A stretch of 22,926 bases of DNA, taken from Rickettsiales bacterium (GTDB taxonomy: Bacteria; Pseudomonadota; Alphaproteobacteria; Rickettsiales; UBA1997). The position numbers were made by a program, and so were the translations under genes. Where the stretch lies: positions 1 through 22,926 of the forward strand of contig CANKYC010000008.1 in the NCBI GenBank assembly GCA_947487845.1, read 5' to 3'. Below, piece by piece: positions 1-6,404 of this stretch (its first letter is position 1; each line of letters starts with the position of its first letter). Below the pieces are notes generated by a model. That model ran no database searches and was not told the origin of the DNA. It saw only the letters and a list, made by a program, of their open reading frames with translations.

Positions 1-456
1 GTCGCGATGCTCTAATTCTTCATCACGAAATTTTTCAATTTTCTCTTTTAAATTTGCGACCCCAACCTTCTCTTTCTCATCTAAAAACTGATCTTCTTTT
101 TCAAGAAATTTTATCTGTTCGCGGTAATGTTCATCAATCGTTTCTTCAACCGCAGTTGTACAAACCATTGCCGCTTTTTTATCAGCTAGCGCCGTGAAAA
201 AACCAAGTGCAAAACCACCAACTCTCCAAATTGGCTGCATTAAAGTCGGGCGGATTTTTTGTTTTTTAATTTCGGCGTTAAAATAATCATAATGCACATT
301 TTCCTGTTCTTTCATGTGCTTTACAATTTTCATCGTTTCGTAATCTTTCTTCATCTTCAGCGCCGCCATTTGCCCATCATAAATCACCTTCGCACCAAAT
401 TCGCCAGCGTGATTAACGCGGATCATTTCTTCGAGTTTTTTTTGAAAAGAGATCAT
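1..456 (-). CDS. coq7: Coq7-type ubiquinone biosynthesis di-iron hydroxylase (3' end outside window)
   Basis: The minus-strand frame from the ATG at 456 stays open to base 1, giving 152 residues with no stop, so the C-terminus lies outside the window. Family role: Coq7 hydroxylates the demethoxy-quinol ring late in ubiquinone synthesis, as a membrane-associated di-iron enzyme. Visible motifs are RVNHAGEFGA (residues 13-22, first metal Glu at 19), QENVHYDYF (51-59, Glu52/His55), a conserved region reading IRPTLMQPIWRVGGFALG (68-85), AVEETIDEHY (102-111) and FRDEELEHRD (143-152). Together these supply the paired ExxH-type ligands of the family. The start lies 7 nt after the darT stop, so coq7 is the last visible gene of a ychF-darG-darT-coq7 string. 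The assignment is secure; whether the gene is intact past the window edge is unknown. Confidence 0.93.
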   Translation of the reverse strand, partial: MISFQKKLEEMIRVNHAGEFGAKVIYDGQMAALKMKKDYETMKIVKHMKEQENVHYDYFNAEIKKQKIRPTLMQPIWRVGGFALGFFTALADKKAAMVCTTAVEETIDEHYREQIKFLEKEDQFLDEKEKVGVANLKEKIEKFRDEELEHRD

Positions 457-463
457 AAATTTA

Positions 464-1447
464 TTATATAATTTCTGATTTTTCTGAAGGGATATATCCT
501 AAAAATGCCAAAACTTCTTCTATATGTATTTCCCACGAACATTCTTTTTGATTAAAAAAACCCGTTACTTCATAAAATGCTTCAGATTTTTCAAATGTAA
601 GATCTTTTTCAATTAAAGTTTCTGAGTTATTTTTTTGAATAATTTTAACTCTATAAGAATTCAAAGAGCTATCTGATGGGTGCTTTAGTTTTATCAATAA
701 AGAGGTGTTATAAAATTTTAAATCTCGAATGAATAATGCTAAACTATGACAAAATATAGATTCAGGAACAGCAGCTACTTTAATTATGTCATGATAGTTC
801 TTGAGTTCTTTTTCATTTAGCAATGTAAGTAATGTAATTTTGTCATATAGCGTTCTACAAAAAATAAACTTTAGGTGTTCCTTTATTGAAACTGGAACGG
901 CCACAACGACTTCAGCCATTCTTTTTTTTCTTACTTTGTCCTCGTTGGTTTCGCTATCGTGATATACACTGCAAAAATCTATTTTATTAAAAAATTCATC
1001 ATCATTTCCTTTTGCTGTGTTTAAACAGGCATATCCTTTTTCTGTAAAAAAAACCTCCTTCATTCTTGAAATAGAAAGCAAATCGAAGCATAACATTACT
1101 GGAATAGACATTTGCCCTTCATGATCAAACCCTTTTCTCTTTTTATCATCGAGGCATCTTATTCCTTCTGTTCTAATGTGAAATAAAGTTCTTGGTCTGA
1201 AATAAAATCTCGAATAATTCAAGGCATCGGGATTGTTTTTTAAAGCTTCTGGCGAGGCTACATCATGAACCATAGGAGTCTTCTGCATATTTCTTGGAAT
1301 TAATTGACCCGATTCAAGAATTTTCTTTATTACTCTTGCATCCGCTGCATGATAAATAAATTTTGGCCAACTTTTTTTCTTTTGATTTGAGATTTTCTTC
1401 TTCCATTCTTCTATGTGAGCTTCAATTCTTTCTTTAGAAACTACCAT
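464..1447 (-). CDS. darT: DarT-like DNA ADP-ribosyltransferase toxin (DUF4433 family)
   Basis: A 327-residue protein. In the DarT family the enzyme uses NAD+ to ADP-ribosylate a DNA base, blocking replication, and is neutralised by DarG. Supporting sequence: FIYHAADARVIKKILESGQL (residues 30-49) fits the N-terminal NAD-binding strand-helix with His33; SRFYFRPRTLFHI (79-91) fits the conserved FYF.PR.P region with an NAD-contacting Arg; the core strand PVMLCFDLL follows; and RMAEVVVAVPV (176-186) places a Glu at 179 where the family's catalytic Glu sits before a beta-strand. Residues from about 215 to 327 form an extension I do not recognise. The ATG overlaps the end of darG by 7 nt, implying translational coupling. 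The residue matches are from memory of the family, without an alignment. Whether it is DarT1-like (guanine) or DarT2-like (thymine) cannot be told. The region reads AT-rich, consistent with acquisition. Confidence 0.8.
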   Translation of the reverse strand: MVVSKERIEAHIEEWKKKISNQKKKSWPKFIYHAADARVIKKILESGQLIPRNMQKTPMVHDVASPEALKNNPDALNYSRFYFRPRTLFHIRTEGIRCLDDKKRKGFDHEGQMSIPVMLCFDLLSISRMKEVFFTEKGYACLNTAKGNDDEFFNKIDFCSVYHDSETNEDKVRKKRMAEVVVAVPVSIKEHLKFIFCRTLYDKITLLTLLNEKELKNYHDIIKVAAVPESIFCHSLALFIRDLKFYNTSLLIKLKHPSDSSLNSYRVKIIQKNNSETLIEKDLTFEKSEAFYEVTGFFNQKECSWEIHIEEVLAFLGYIPSEKSEII

Positions 1448-2319
1448 AAATTCCCTTGGATATTTTTTGACCCGCTATCTGATTTTAACAACAAAGCAAT
1501 TTTGATATTTCTCTCTCTCGAATCTGTAATATTAGCTTTTTGAATATATGGTAATTCAGCAAGAATGGGAAATAAATAGTTTTTATGTTTTATAGTTTTT
1601 GTATCAGCATTATCTTCGGACGATAAAATTCCGAATTGCAAAGAAGACCAAGCCGAAGCTAATTCTTCTTTTGGTATAATATCATTTCCTCCATTTTCAT
1701 CTTCTATAATGTTCAAGTTATTATCTTGTAATGTAGCATGAAAATTAAGACATTTTTCAAAAGTCCTGAAACTTCCTTTGTTTTTATATAAGACTTGCTG
1801 AATATCTAAAAAAAATTTATGCGTGGTTAAAGGTATTCGCGATTCATTTTCTTCGTGCTCAGGAATAAAATCAGAATTTGTTTGTATGTTGTGGATGTAT
1901 ATATTTATCGGCAAATCGGCGAGATATTTTTCTATTAAAGGCTTTACATCAATATCCCAACTTAACTGACCATTTCCACATCCTAAGCGTGGAAATGAAA
2001 TAGAAATAATTCCCAATTTTTCATATGCTTCTACAAATTTTTTAAGACCAGCTTCAATATAAGAGGTTTTTGATGGCATTTTCCATGTAGTTTTTGTGGG
2101 AAAATTCAATATCCACTTATCTCTTCCTCGCCATAAGTGAAGATTTCCTACTTGTAGTTTTTTGGCGTCACATATTTGCCTATATTCAAAAAACATTTCA
2201 GGAAATTTTTCTTTAAATTGTTTAGCAATTCCCTTCCCCATCACGCCTTCAGTATTTACGGTATTAACTAGGGTTTGAGCTGGCGATGATAGTAAATTAG
2301 TTTCTAAATAAGTTAGCAT
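1441..2319 (-). CDS. darG: DarG-like macrodomain antitoxin (DNA ADP-ribosyl glycohydrolase)
   Basis: A 292-residue protein with a macrodomain at residues 1-145. Motifs: LVNTVNTEGVMGKGIAKQFK (17-36, the ADP-ribose-binding NT(V)N...GVMGKGIA signature), ILNFPTKTTWK (70-80, with Lys76 matching the DarG-type FPTK lysine) and FPRLGCGNGQLSW (109-121, the ribose/phosphate loop). In DarTG systems this enzyme removes ADP-ribose from DNA and also binds DarT. The 130 residues after the macrodomain are not recognisable; known DarG proteins also carry a second, toxin-binding domain. The ATG at 2319 lies 17 nt after the ychF stop with no clear Shine-Dalgarno, so expression may depend on ychF transcription. 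The antitoxin precedes the toxin, whereas the Mycobacterium and Thermus darTG operons have darT first. A stand-alone macrodomain of other function is unlikely, given the DarT-like partner overlapping it. Confidence 0.85.
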   Translation of the reverse strand: MLTYLETNLLSSPAQTLVNTVNTEGVMGKGIAKQFKEKFPEMFFEYRQICDAKKLQVGNLHLWRGRDKWILNFPTKTTWKMPSKTSYIEAGLKKFVEAYEKLGIISISFPRLGCGNGQLSWDIDVKPLIEKYLADLPINIYIHNIQTNSDFIPEHEENESRIPLTTHKFFLDIQQVLYKNKGSFRTFEKCLNFHATLQDNNLNIIEDENGGNDIIPKEELASAWSSLQFGILSSEDNADTKTIKHKNYLFPILAELPYIQKANITDSRERNIKIALLLKSDSGSKNIQGNLW

Positions 2320-2336
2320 ATTTAATTAATTCAAAG

Positions 2337-3431
2337 TTAAACATTAAACCTAAAATGAAAAACATCGCCATCTTGGGTGATGTAATCTTTGCCTTCTAAT
2401 CTTAATTTTCCCGCTGTTTTAGCGCCTTCTTCGCCGCCTAAATTTATGTAATCTTCGTAAGAAATTGTTTCGGCGCGGATGAAGCCTTTTTCAAAATCGG
2501 TGTGAATTACGCCGGCGGCTTTTGGAGCGCTGGAATCTTTTTTCAAAGTCCAAGCGTGACATTCTTTTGGGCCAACGGTGAAGAAAGTTATTAGATTTAA
2601 AAGATGATAAGAACTTTTAATAATTTGCGCCAAGCCAGTTTCTTCTAAACCAACTGATTCTAAAAATTCTTTTTTCTCTTCATCGGTTTCAAGGCCAGCA
2701 ACTTCGGCTTCAATTTGGGCGCAGATTTTTAGAACTTGGTAAGAATTTTGCTGCCCAAATTTTTCAACCAAAGCGGAATATTTATTTCCCGCAAGTTCAT
2801 GTTCTTTTAAATTACAAACAAAGAGCTGCGGCTTTGATGTGATTAATTGCAGCTCTTTAAAAATTTTTTCTTCTTCCGCTTTTATTTTTGTTAAACGCGC
2901 TGCTTTTCCATCGCGTAAAACTTCTAAAACTTTTTTGGCTACTTCAATTTGAGCCGCGGCTTCTTTATCTAAACGGGCTTTTTTTTCGAGTGTTGGAATT
3001 CTTTTTTCTAAACTTTCCATATCAGCGATGATTAATTCTAACTGAATTAATTCAATGTCGCGAAGTGGATCAACTTGGCCTTCAACGTGAGTAATATTTT
3101 CATCTTCGAAACAGCGAACGACGTTAATAATTGCGTCAACTTCACGAATATGCGATAAAAATTTATTTCCCAAACCTTCGCCCGTGCTGGCTCCGCGAAC
3201 CAAACCAGCAATATCAACAAACTCAATTTGCGCCGGAATAATTTCTTGCGAACCAGCAATTTTAGTTAATTTTTCTAAACGAAAATCGGGCACATTTACT
3301 TTGCCGATATTTGGTTCAATCGTACAAAAAGGATAATTCGCTGCTTGCGCTGCGGCTGTTTGAGTTAAGGCATTAAATAAAGTTGATTTGCCAACATTAG
3401 GCAAGCCAACGATTCCGCATTGAAGAGACAT
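2337..3431 (-). CDS. ychF: Obg-family GTPase/ATPase YchF (OLA1 homologue)
   Basis: A 364-residue protein of full family length. The P-loop is GLPNVGKST (residues 9-17) and switch I is around YPFCTIEPNIG (33-43). The G3 motif sits in a conserved block reading DIAGLVRGASTGEGLGNKFL, followed by REVDAIINVVRCFED. A coiled-coil insertion rich in Lys/Glu lies in the middle and a C-terminal TGS domain ends FHFRFNV. YchF proteins are ribosome-associated, prefer ATP over GTP and are linked to stress responses. The start fits the usual N-terminus, with MSLQCGIVGLP leading straight into the P-loop. There is no strong Shine-Dalgarno; the upstream bases are mostly A and T. It heads the tight ychF-darG-darT-coq7 string. 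Its upstream region is the 320-bp inverted-repeat element. Confidence 0.97.
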   Translation of the reverse strand: MSLQCGIVGLPNVGKSTLFNALTQTAAAQAANYPFCTIEPNIGKVNVPDFRLEKLTKIAGSQEIIPAQIEFVDIAGLVRGASTGEGLGNKFLSHIREVDAIINVVRCFEDENITHVEGQVDPLRDIELIQLELIIADMESLEKRIPTLEKKARLDKEAAAQIEVAKKVLEVLRDGKAARLTKIKAEEEKIFKELQLITSKPQLFVCNLKEHELAGNKYSALVEKFGQQNSYQVLKICAQIEAEVAGLETDEEKKEFLESVGLEETGLAQIIKSSYHLLNLITFFTVGPKECHAWTLKKDSSAPKAAGVIHTDFEKGFIRAETISYEDYINLGGEEGAKTAGKLRLEGKDYITQDGDVFHFRFNV

Positions 3432-3480
3432 TTTTTTTTAAATTAAGTGAGAAGATGAAGGAGCAAAAATTATTTTTAAT

Positions 3481-3800
3481 ATGCCAAAGCTACTTGAAAC
3501 TCGACCAAAGTTTGTTTTGTTATTTCGCTAACTTGAAAAAGATGGGATTATTTAAAAAAATCTCATTTTATTTTAGCATCGCAAAACCCCCCAACCCCCC
3601 TTAACAGGGGGGCTTTGAGATCGAACTCGGATAAAGCCCCTTGTCAAGGGGCTTTGTGATCGAACTCGGAAAAGCCCCTTGTTAAGGGGCTTTGAGATCG
3701 AACTCGGATAAAGCCCCCCTGTTAAGGGGGGTTGGGGGGTTTTGCGAATTTGAATTATTATGCCAAAGTGAAATGGTCGAGTTTCAAGTAGCTTTGGTAT
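3481..3800. repeat. 320-bp element with 27-bp terminal inverted repeats (MITE-like)
   Basis: The left end (3481-3507, beginning ATGCCAAAGCTACTTGAAAC) is the reverse complement of the right end (3774-3800) with a single mismatch in 27 bases. Inside lies a second perfect 37-bp inverted repeat (3580-3616 and 3710-3746) rich in runs of six C or six G. Between those arms is a short tandem array. No reading frame of a transposase is present. The layout resembles a miniature inverted-repeat transposable element or a large palindromic intergenic repeat. Target-site duplications were not clearly seen. A diverged relative of the terminus occurs at 6304-6345. Confidence 0.75.
3580..3746. repeat. 37-bp perfect inverted repeat enclosing a three-unit tandem palindromic array
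   Basis: The outer arms 3580-3616 and 3710-3746 are perfect reverse complements over 37 bases. Inside, a linker with core GAGATCGAACTCGGATAAAG occurs three times (3613-3636, 3652-3674, 3690-3713), the middle copy differing at two positions. The copies are separated by near-identical 15-nt palindromes (CCCCTTGT[C/T]AAGGGG at 3637-3651 and 3675-3689). The period is about 38-39 nt. Transcribed from either strand, the region could fold either as one long stem or as a row of small GC-rich hairpins. Confidence 0.9.
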
Positions 3801-3888
3801 AAAATAATTTTATTTGGTTGAGATATTTAAACAAATATTAATTCTTAAGCCATATTTTTTTTTCTAAATTTCTTCTAAAAAAATTCCC

Positions 3889-5007
3889 ATGCTCAGATTT
3901 TTTATTATCGCTTGCCTCCTACTCTTGCAAGGTTGTTTGTTCAATCAAAAAGTTACGATTCGTGGCAAAGGAAATATAAAATTAACTCAAGTCGATTTTG
4001 AAGATCTTTCGGGCTGGGAAAATGATGATCATAAAAAAGCATTGCAGGCAATGATTCAGTCTTGCAATAAATTTTCTCGAATGGCGCAAAGTCGTTCAAT
4101 TGGTGGCCAAATTGGTGATATTTCGGTGGGAGATTTTCGCGATGTTTGCGATATTGCGCAGGTTATAAAAACGATGGATGCCAAGCAAAGTAAAAACTTT
4201 TTTGAAAATTGGTTTAAACCATTTTTGGTTGAAAGTCGTTATGGTGTTAGTAAGGGCTTATTTACGGGATATTATGAGGCTTCGCTTCAAGGTAGTAAAA
4301 TTCAAACTGAAAAATATCAATATCCAGTTTATGGCAGACCGAAAGATTTGGGAACTGATCCATATTTAAGTCGCAAAGAAATTGAAAATGGCGCTCTTAA
4401 AAACAAGAATCTGGAATTGCTTTATGTTGATGATCGCGCTGAACTTTTTGCGATGCATATTCAAGGTTCAGGAAGAATTGAACTTCCAAATGGCACTGAA
4501 GTTAGGCTTGCTTATGCCGGAAGAAATAATCAGCCATTTACTGCGGTAAGTAATTACATGCTTGATAAAGGTTACTTGGATCGATCTAACATGAATGCCG
4601 CAAGTGTTAAAGAATGGATCAGAAATCATCCGGAAAGAGCTGACGAAGTTATGAATATGAATGCCGCTTATACATTTTTTAAATTTGCTGATGGTGAATA
4701 TGTTGTAGGCGCGCAAGCTGTTCCACTTACTGCCGAGCGATCTTTAGCCGTTGATAGCGATATTATTCCTTATGGATTTCCGATTTGGGTTGATACGAAC
4801 TTAACTAAAAAAGGCGGATCAAAAGAAAAATATTCGCGCTTGTTTGTAGCCCAAGATACTGGCTCGGCGATTAAAGGCGTGGTGCGCGGTGACATATTTT
4901 TCGGACATGGAAAAGACGCGGAAGATAAAGCAAATTATATGGCGAGCCAAGGGAAATATTATATTATGCTGCCTATTGGCGTGGTTTATAAGATTAGAGG
5001 GTTTTAA
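3889..5007 (+). CDS. mltA: Membrane-bound lytic murein transglycosylase A, lipoprotein
   Basis: A 372-residue protein. The N-terminus MLRFFIIACLLLLQGC is a lipoprotein signal with lipobox Cys16, so it is probably anchored in the outer membrane facing the periplasm. MltA cleaves the MurNAc-GlcNAc bond of peptidoglycan, forming 1,6-anhydro ends. The MltA domain is recognisable from FTGYYEASLQGS and PVYGRPKDL. The C-terminal 3D domain contains LFVAQDTGSAIKGVVRGDIF, with Asp323 and Asp335 in the conserved QDTG and RGD positions, the first matching the catalytic Asp of the family. Length is typical. It is the only plus-strand gene in the first 11 kb and converges with the glutamine-synthetase-like gene. 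No clear Shine-Dalgarno precedes the ATG. LspA, which would mature this lipoprotein, is encoded at 10939-11436. Confidence 0.96.
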   Translation: MLRFFIIACLLLLQGCLFNQKVTIRGKGNIKLTQVDFEDLSGWENDDHKKALQAMIQSCNKFSRMAQSRSIGGQIGDISVGDFRDVCDIAQVIKTMDAKQSKNFFENWFKPFLVESRYGVSKGLFTGYYEASLQGSKIQTEKYQYPVYGRPKDLGTDPYLSRKEIENGALKNKNLELLYVDDRAELFAMHIQGSGRIELPNGTEVRLAYAGRNNQPFTAVSNYMLDKGYLDRSNMNAASVKEWIRNHPERADEVMNMNAAYTFFKFADGEYVVGAQAVPLTAERSLAVDSDIIPYGFPIWVDTNLTKKGGSKEKYSRLFVAQDTGSAIKGVVRGDIFFGHGKDAEDKANYMASQGKYYIMLPIGVVYKIRGF

Positions 5008-5034
5008 AATCTCCGCTAGATTCCATTTCGCGCA

Positions 5035-5059
5035 AGATCCTGAATCAATTTCAGGATCT
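5035..5059. repeat. Small palindrome between convergent genes (possible bidirectional terminator)
   Basis: A perfect 10-bp inverted repeat, AGATCCTGAA (5035-5044) and TTCAGGATCT (5050-5059), separated by 5 nt. It lies 28 bases after the mltA stop and runs into the stop codon of the opposing glutamine-synthetase-like gene (5058-5060). Neither side has a run of T, so a classical intrinsic terminator is doubtful, but the position between convergent genes suits one. Confidence 0.5.
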
Positions 5060-5963
5060 AGCTTGAATTAGAAAACTCCAAAAATTTTTCTTTTATAAAA
5101 TCTTCTTTTTCAAAAAATTCCTTCGCTTCATTTAAGCTCATACAAAATCCCGCAACCTCATATTGTTTATCAAAAGCGTTACCGTGAATTTGCTTCGGAT
5201 AATTTTTTTCACCACTAGAAATAACAAGTAAAAGCGCTGCAACTACTAAAAAACTATCTGCATCCGCTGCGGCAATTCTATATTCCAAGCGTTTGCCATT
5301 TTTTTGAAAGAGAACTTGGGGAACTCGAATTGCACAAGTTCTATTATCGGCGCCAAAACTTAGATTTACTGGTGCGGTGAATTTTCCTTTTTTAAATAAA
5401 TTGTGATTTATTTCATAAGAGAATCGGGCATAATCTTCTTTTTTTGGTGCTAAAAAAATCATCATTTGATTTGTCATTTTCAACAAATTTCCCGCGACAT
5501 TTTTTAAAATATTTTCATCCAATTCAAAAATATTTTTATCATTTTCATGTAGCGAAATATTAAATTGTAAAGCGCTACCACAATCGTCAATAAAAGGTTG
5601 AGCCGAAAAAGAAGCGGTTAATTTTTTTTGCGCTGCTAAATTTTTTACGAAACTTTTTGCACCTTCTAATTCTTCGCAAAGACTTGATAAATCTGAGGTA
5701 AACGCAGTTTTAACTTCAATTTGTGAAGCGCCCTGCTCTTTCTCAATTTGATAAATTAAAGGAAATTTTTTTGGTAATTCAATTTGCAGCTCCGCAATAA
5801 AATCAGCTCTTGCAGCTTGATTAACGGGCTTTTGTGAATTTTCTTCAAACAAAAAAAACTCCAGCTCGCATCCAATTTTTAGGATTAACGAGCTGGAGTT
5901 TTTTAAAAACTTTTGTGATTTTTCTAAAATTTTGCGTTTATTTAGATAAAACTTTTCCAGCAT
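5058..5963 (-). CDS. Short glutamine-synthetase-superfamily protein (gamma-glutamyl ligase fold), function unclear
   Basis: A 301-residue protein related to the catalytic domain of glutamine synthetase. The blocks appear in the right order: GCELEFFLF (31-39, metal-binding Glu33/Glu35), EQGASQIEV (76-84, Glu76 and Glu83 like the E..GQ.E pair), GSALQFNISL (129-138), APVNLSFGADNRTCAIRVP (197-215) and RLEYRIAAADADSFLVVAALL (225-245). The N-terminal beta-grasp domain is missing. The His of the usual G(S/N)GMH.H motif is Gln133, and the second His is Asn135. It is therefore either a specialised ligase for another substrate or a degenerate enzyme; ordinary nitrogen assimilation is unlikely. The ATG directly follows the trxA stop (TAAATG), so translation is probably coupled. 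A perfect 16-bp inverted repeat lies within codons 20-37. Confidence 0.7.
   Translation of the reverse strand: MLEKFYLNKRKILEKSQKFLKNSSSLILKIGCELEFFLFEENSQKPVNQAARADFIAELQIELPKKFPLIYQIEKEQGASQIEVKTAFTSDLSSLCEELEGAKSFVKNLAAQKKLTASFSAQPFIDDCGSALQFNISLHENDKNIFELDENILKNVAGNLLKMTNQMMIFLAPKKEDYARFSYEINHNLFKKGKFTAPVNLSFGADNRTCAIRVPQVLFQKNGKRLEYRIAAADADSFLVVAALLLVISSGEKNYPKQIHGNAFDKQYEVAGFCMSLNEAKEFFEKEDFIKEKFLEFSNSS
5853..5904. repeat. 16-bp perfect inverted repeat inside a coding region, terminator-like on both strands
   Basis: AAAAAACTCCAGCTCG (5853-5868) and its exact reverse complement (5889-5904) flank a 20-nt loop in which TCC and GGA can extend the stem. Both outer ends are six-base A/T runs, so transcripts from either strand would show a stem followed by a U run. 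It lies wholly inside the start of the glutamine-synthetase-like gene and includes the codons for its CELEF metal-binding motif, so it cannot be an intergenic remnant. It could act as an intragenic terminator or attenuator after trxA. Confidence 0.6.
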
Positions 5964-6281
5964 TTATGAATTGCTTTTTACCCATTCTACCAAAGCTGAT
6001 TTCGGTAATGAGCCAACTTTAGTATCGACGATTTTTCCGTCTTTAAAAATCATTAAAGTTGGAATTCCGCGTACCATATATTTTGATGGAATTTCTGGAT
6101 TTTCATCAACGTTACATTTTACAACTTCGATTTTTCCAGCTAATTCTTTTGCAAGTTCATCGATAGTTGGAGCCAATTGGCGGCAAGGTCCGCACCAAGG
6201 CGCCCAAAAATCTACTAAAACTGGAATTGAAGAATCTAAAACGTCTTTTTGAAAGTTATTGTCGTTGGTTTCTTTTGTCAT
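5964..6281 (-). CDS. trxA: Thioredoxin
   Basis: A 105-residue protein of standard thioredoxin length. The active site WAPWCGPC ends with Cys30 and Cys33, and the cis-proline loop is GIPTLMIF. Cytoplasmic disulfide reductase recycled by thioredoxin reductase, for example serving ribonucleotide reductase. The start is supported by GAGG six bases upstream of the ATG (at 6288-6291 on the plus coordinates), one of the few good Shine-Dalgarno sequences in the window. It is 123 bases downstream of lptD, separated by small hairpins, so it may have its own promoter. Its stop codon abuts the ATG of the next gene. Confidence 0.97.
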   Translation of the reverse strand: MTKETNDNNFQKDVLDSSIPVLVDFWAPWCGPCRQLAPTIDELAKELAGKIEVVKCNVDENPEIPSKYMVRGIPTLMIFKDGKIVDTKVGSLPKSALVEWVKSNS

Positions 6282-6303
6282 TTTTGCCTCGTAATTAATT
6301 GGT

Positions 6304-6386
6304 ATATGCCAAAGCCACTTTAAATAGAGCCAGTTTGCTTTGATATATCATGGTTCCCCGCAAAGCGGGGCGCGACTTGTGTCGCG
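6304..6386. repeat. Cluster of short palindromes between trxA and lptD
   Basis: Three adjacent structures. First, TATGCCAAAGC at 6304-6314 is inverted imperfectly as GCTTTGATATA at about 6338-6348; this left end resembles the terminus of the 320-bp element at 3481 (about 21 of 28 bases by eye). Second, CCCCGC-AAA-GCGGGG at 6356-6370. Third, CGCGAC-TTGT-GTCGCG at 6371-6386. The last two lie just after the lptD stop on its strand and may slow or end transcription, though no T run follows on that strand. Confidence 0.6.
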
Positions 6387-6404
6387 TAAAAAATAAAATA
6401 CAGT

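Larger units (their letters stand above)
3432..3888. other. Divergent intergenic region between ychF and mltA
   Basis: No gene is visible in this 457-base gap. Bases 3481-3800 are occupied by a nested inverted-repeat element (separate entries). The remaining 88 bases before mltA are very AT-rich. They contain a possible promoter for mltA: TTGGTT at 3814-3819, a 16-nt spacer, then TATTAA at 3836-3841. Both boxes deviate from consensus, so this is a weak suggestion. Nothing else was found. Confidence 0.5.

Noticed and set aside
259..471. Plus-strand frame over coq7 and similar frames over other genes (for example 5971-6252, 10220-10609, 16113-16590, 17248-17487)
   Set aside because: These lie opposite or out of frame with clear conserved genes and encode low-complexity, Phe-rich or otherwise implausible proteins.
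3580..3746. CRISPR-like array of palindromic repeats and spacers
   Set aside because: The 'spacers' are nearly identical to one another and the whole array is enclosed in perfect inverted arms. There is no cas gene nearby. It is a nested palindromic element.
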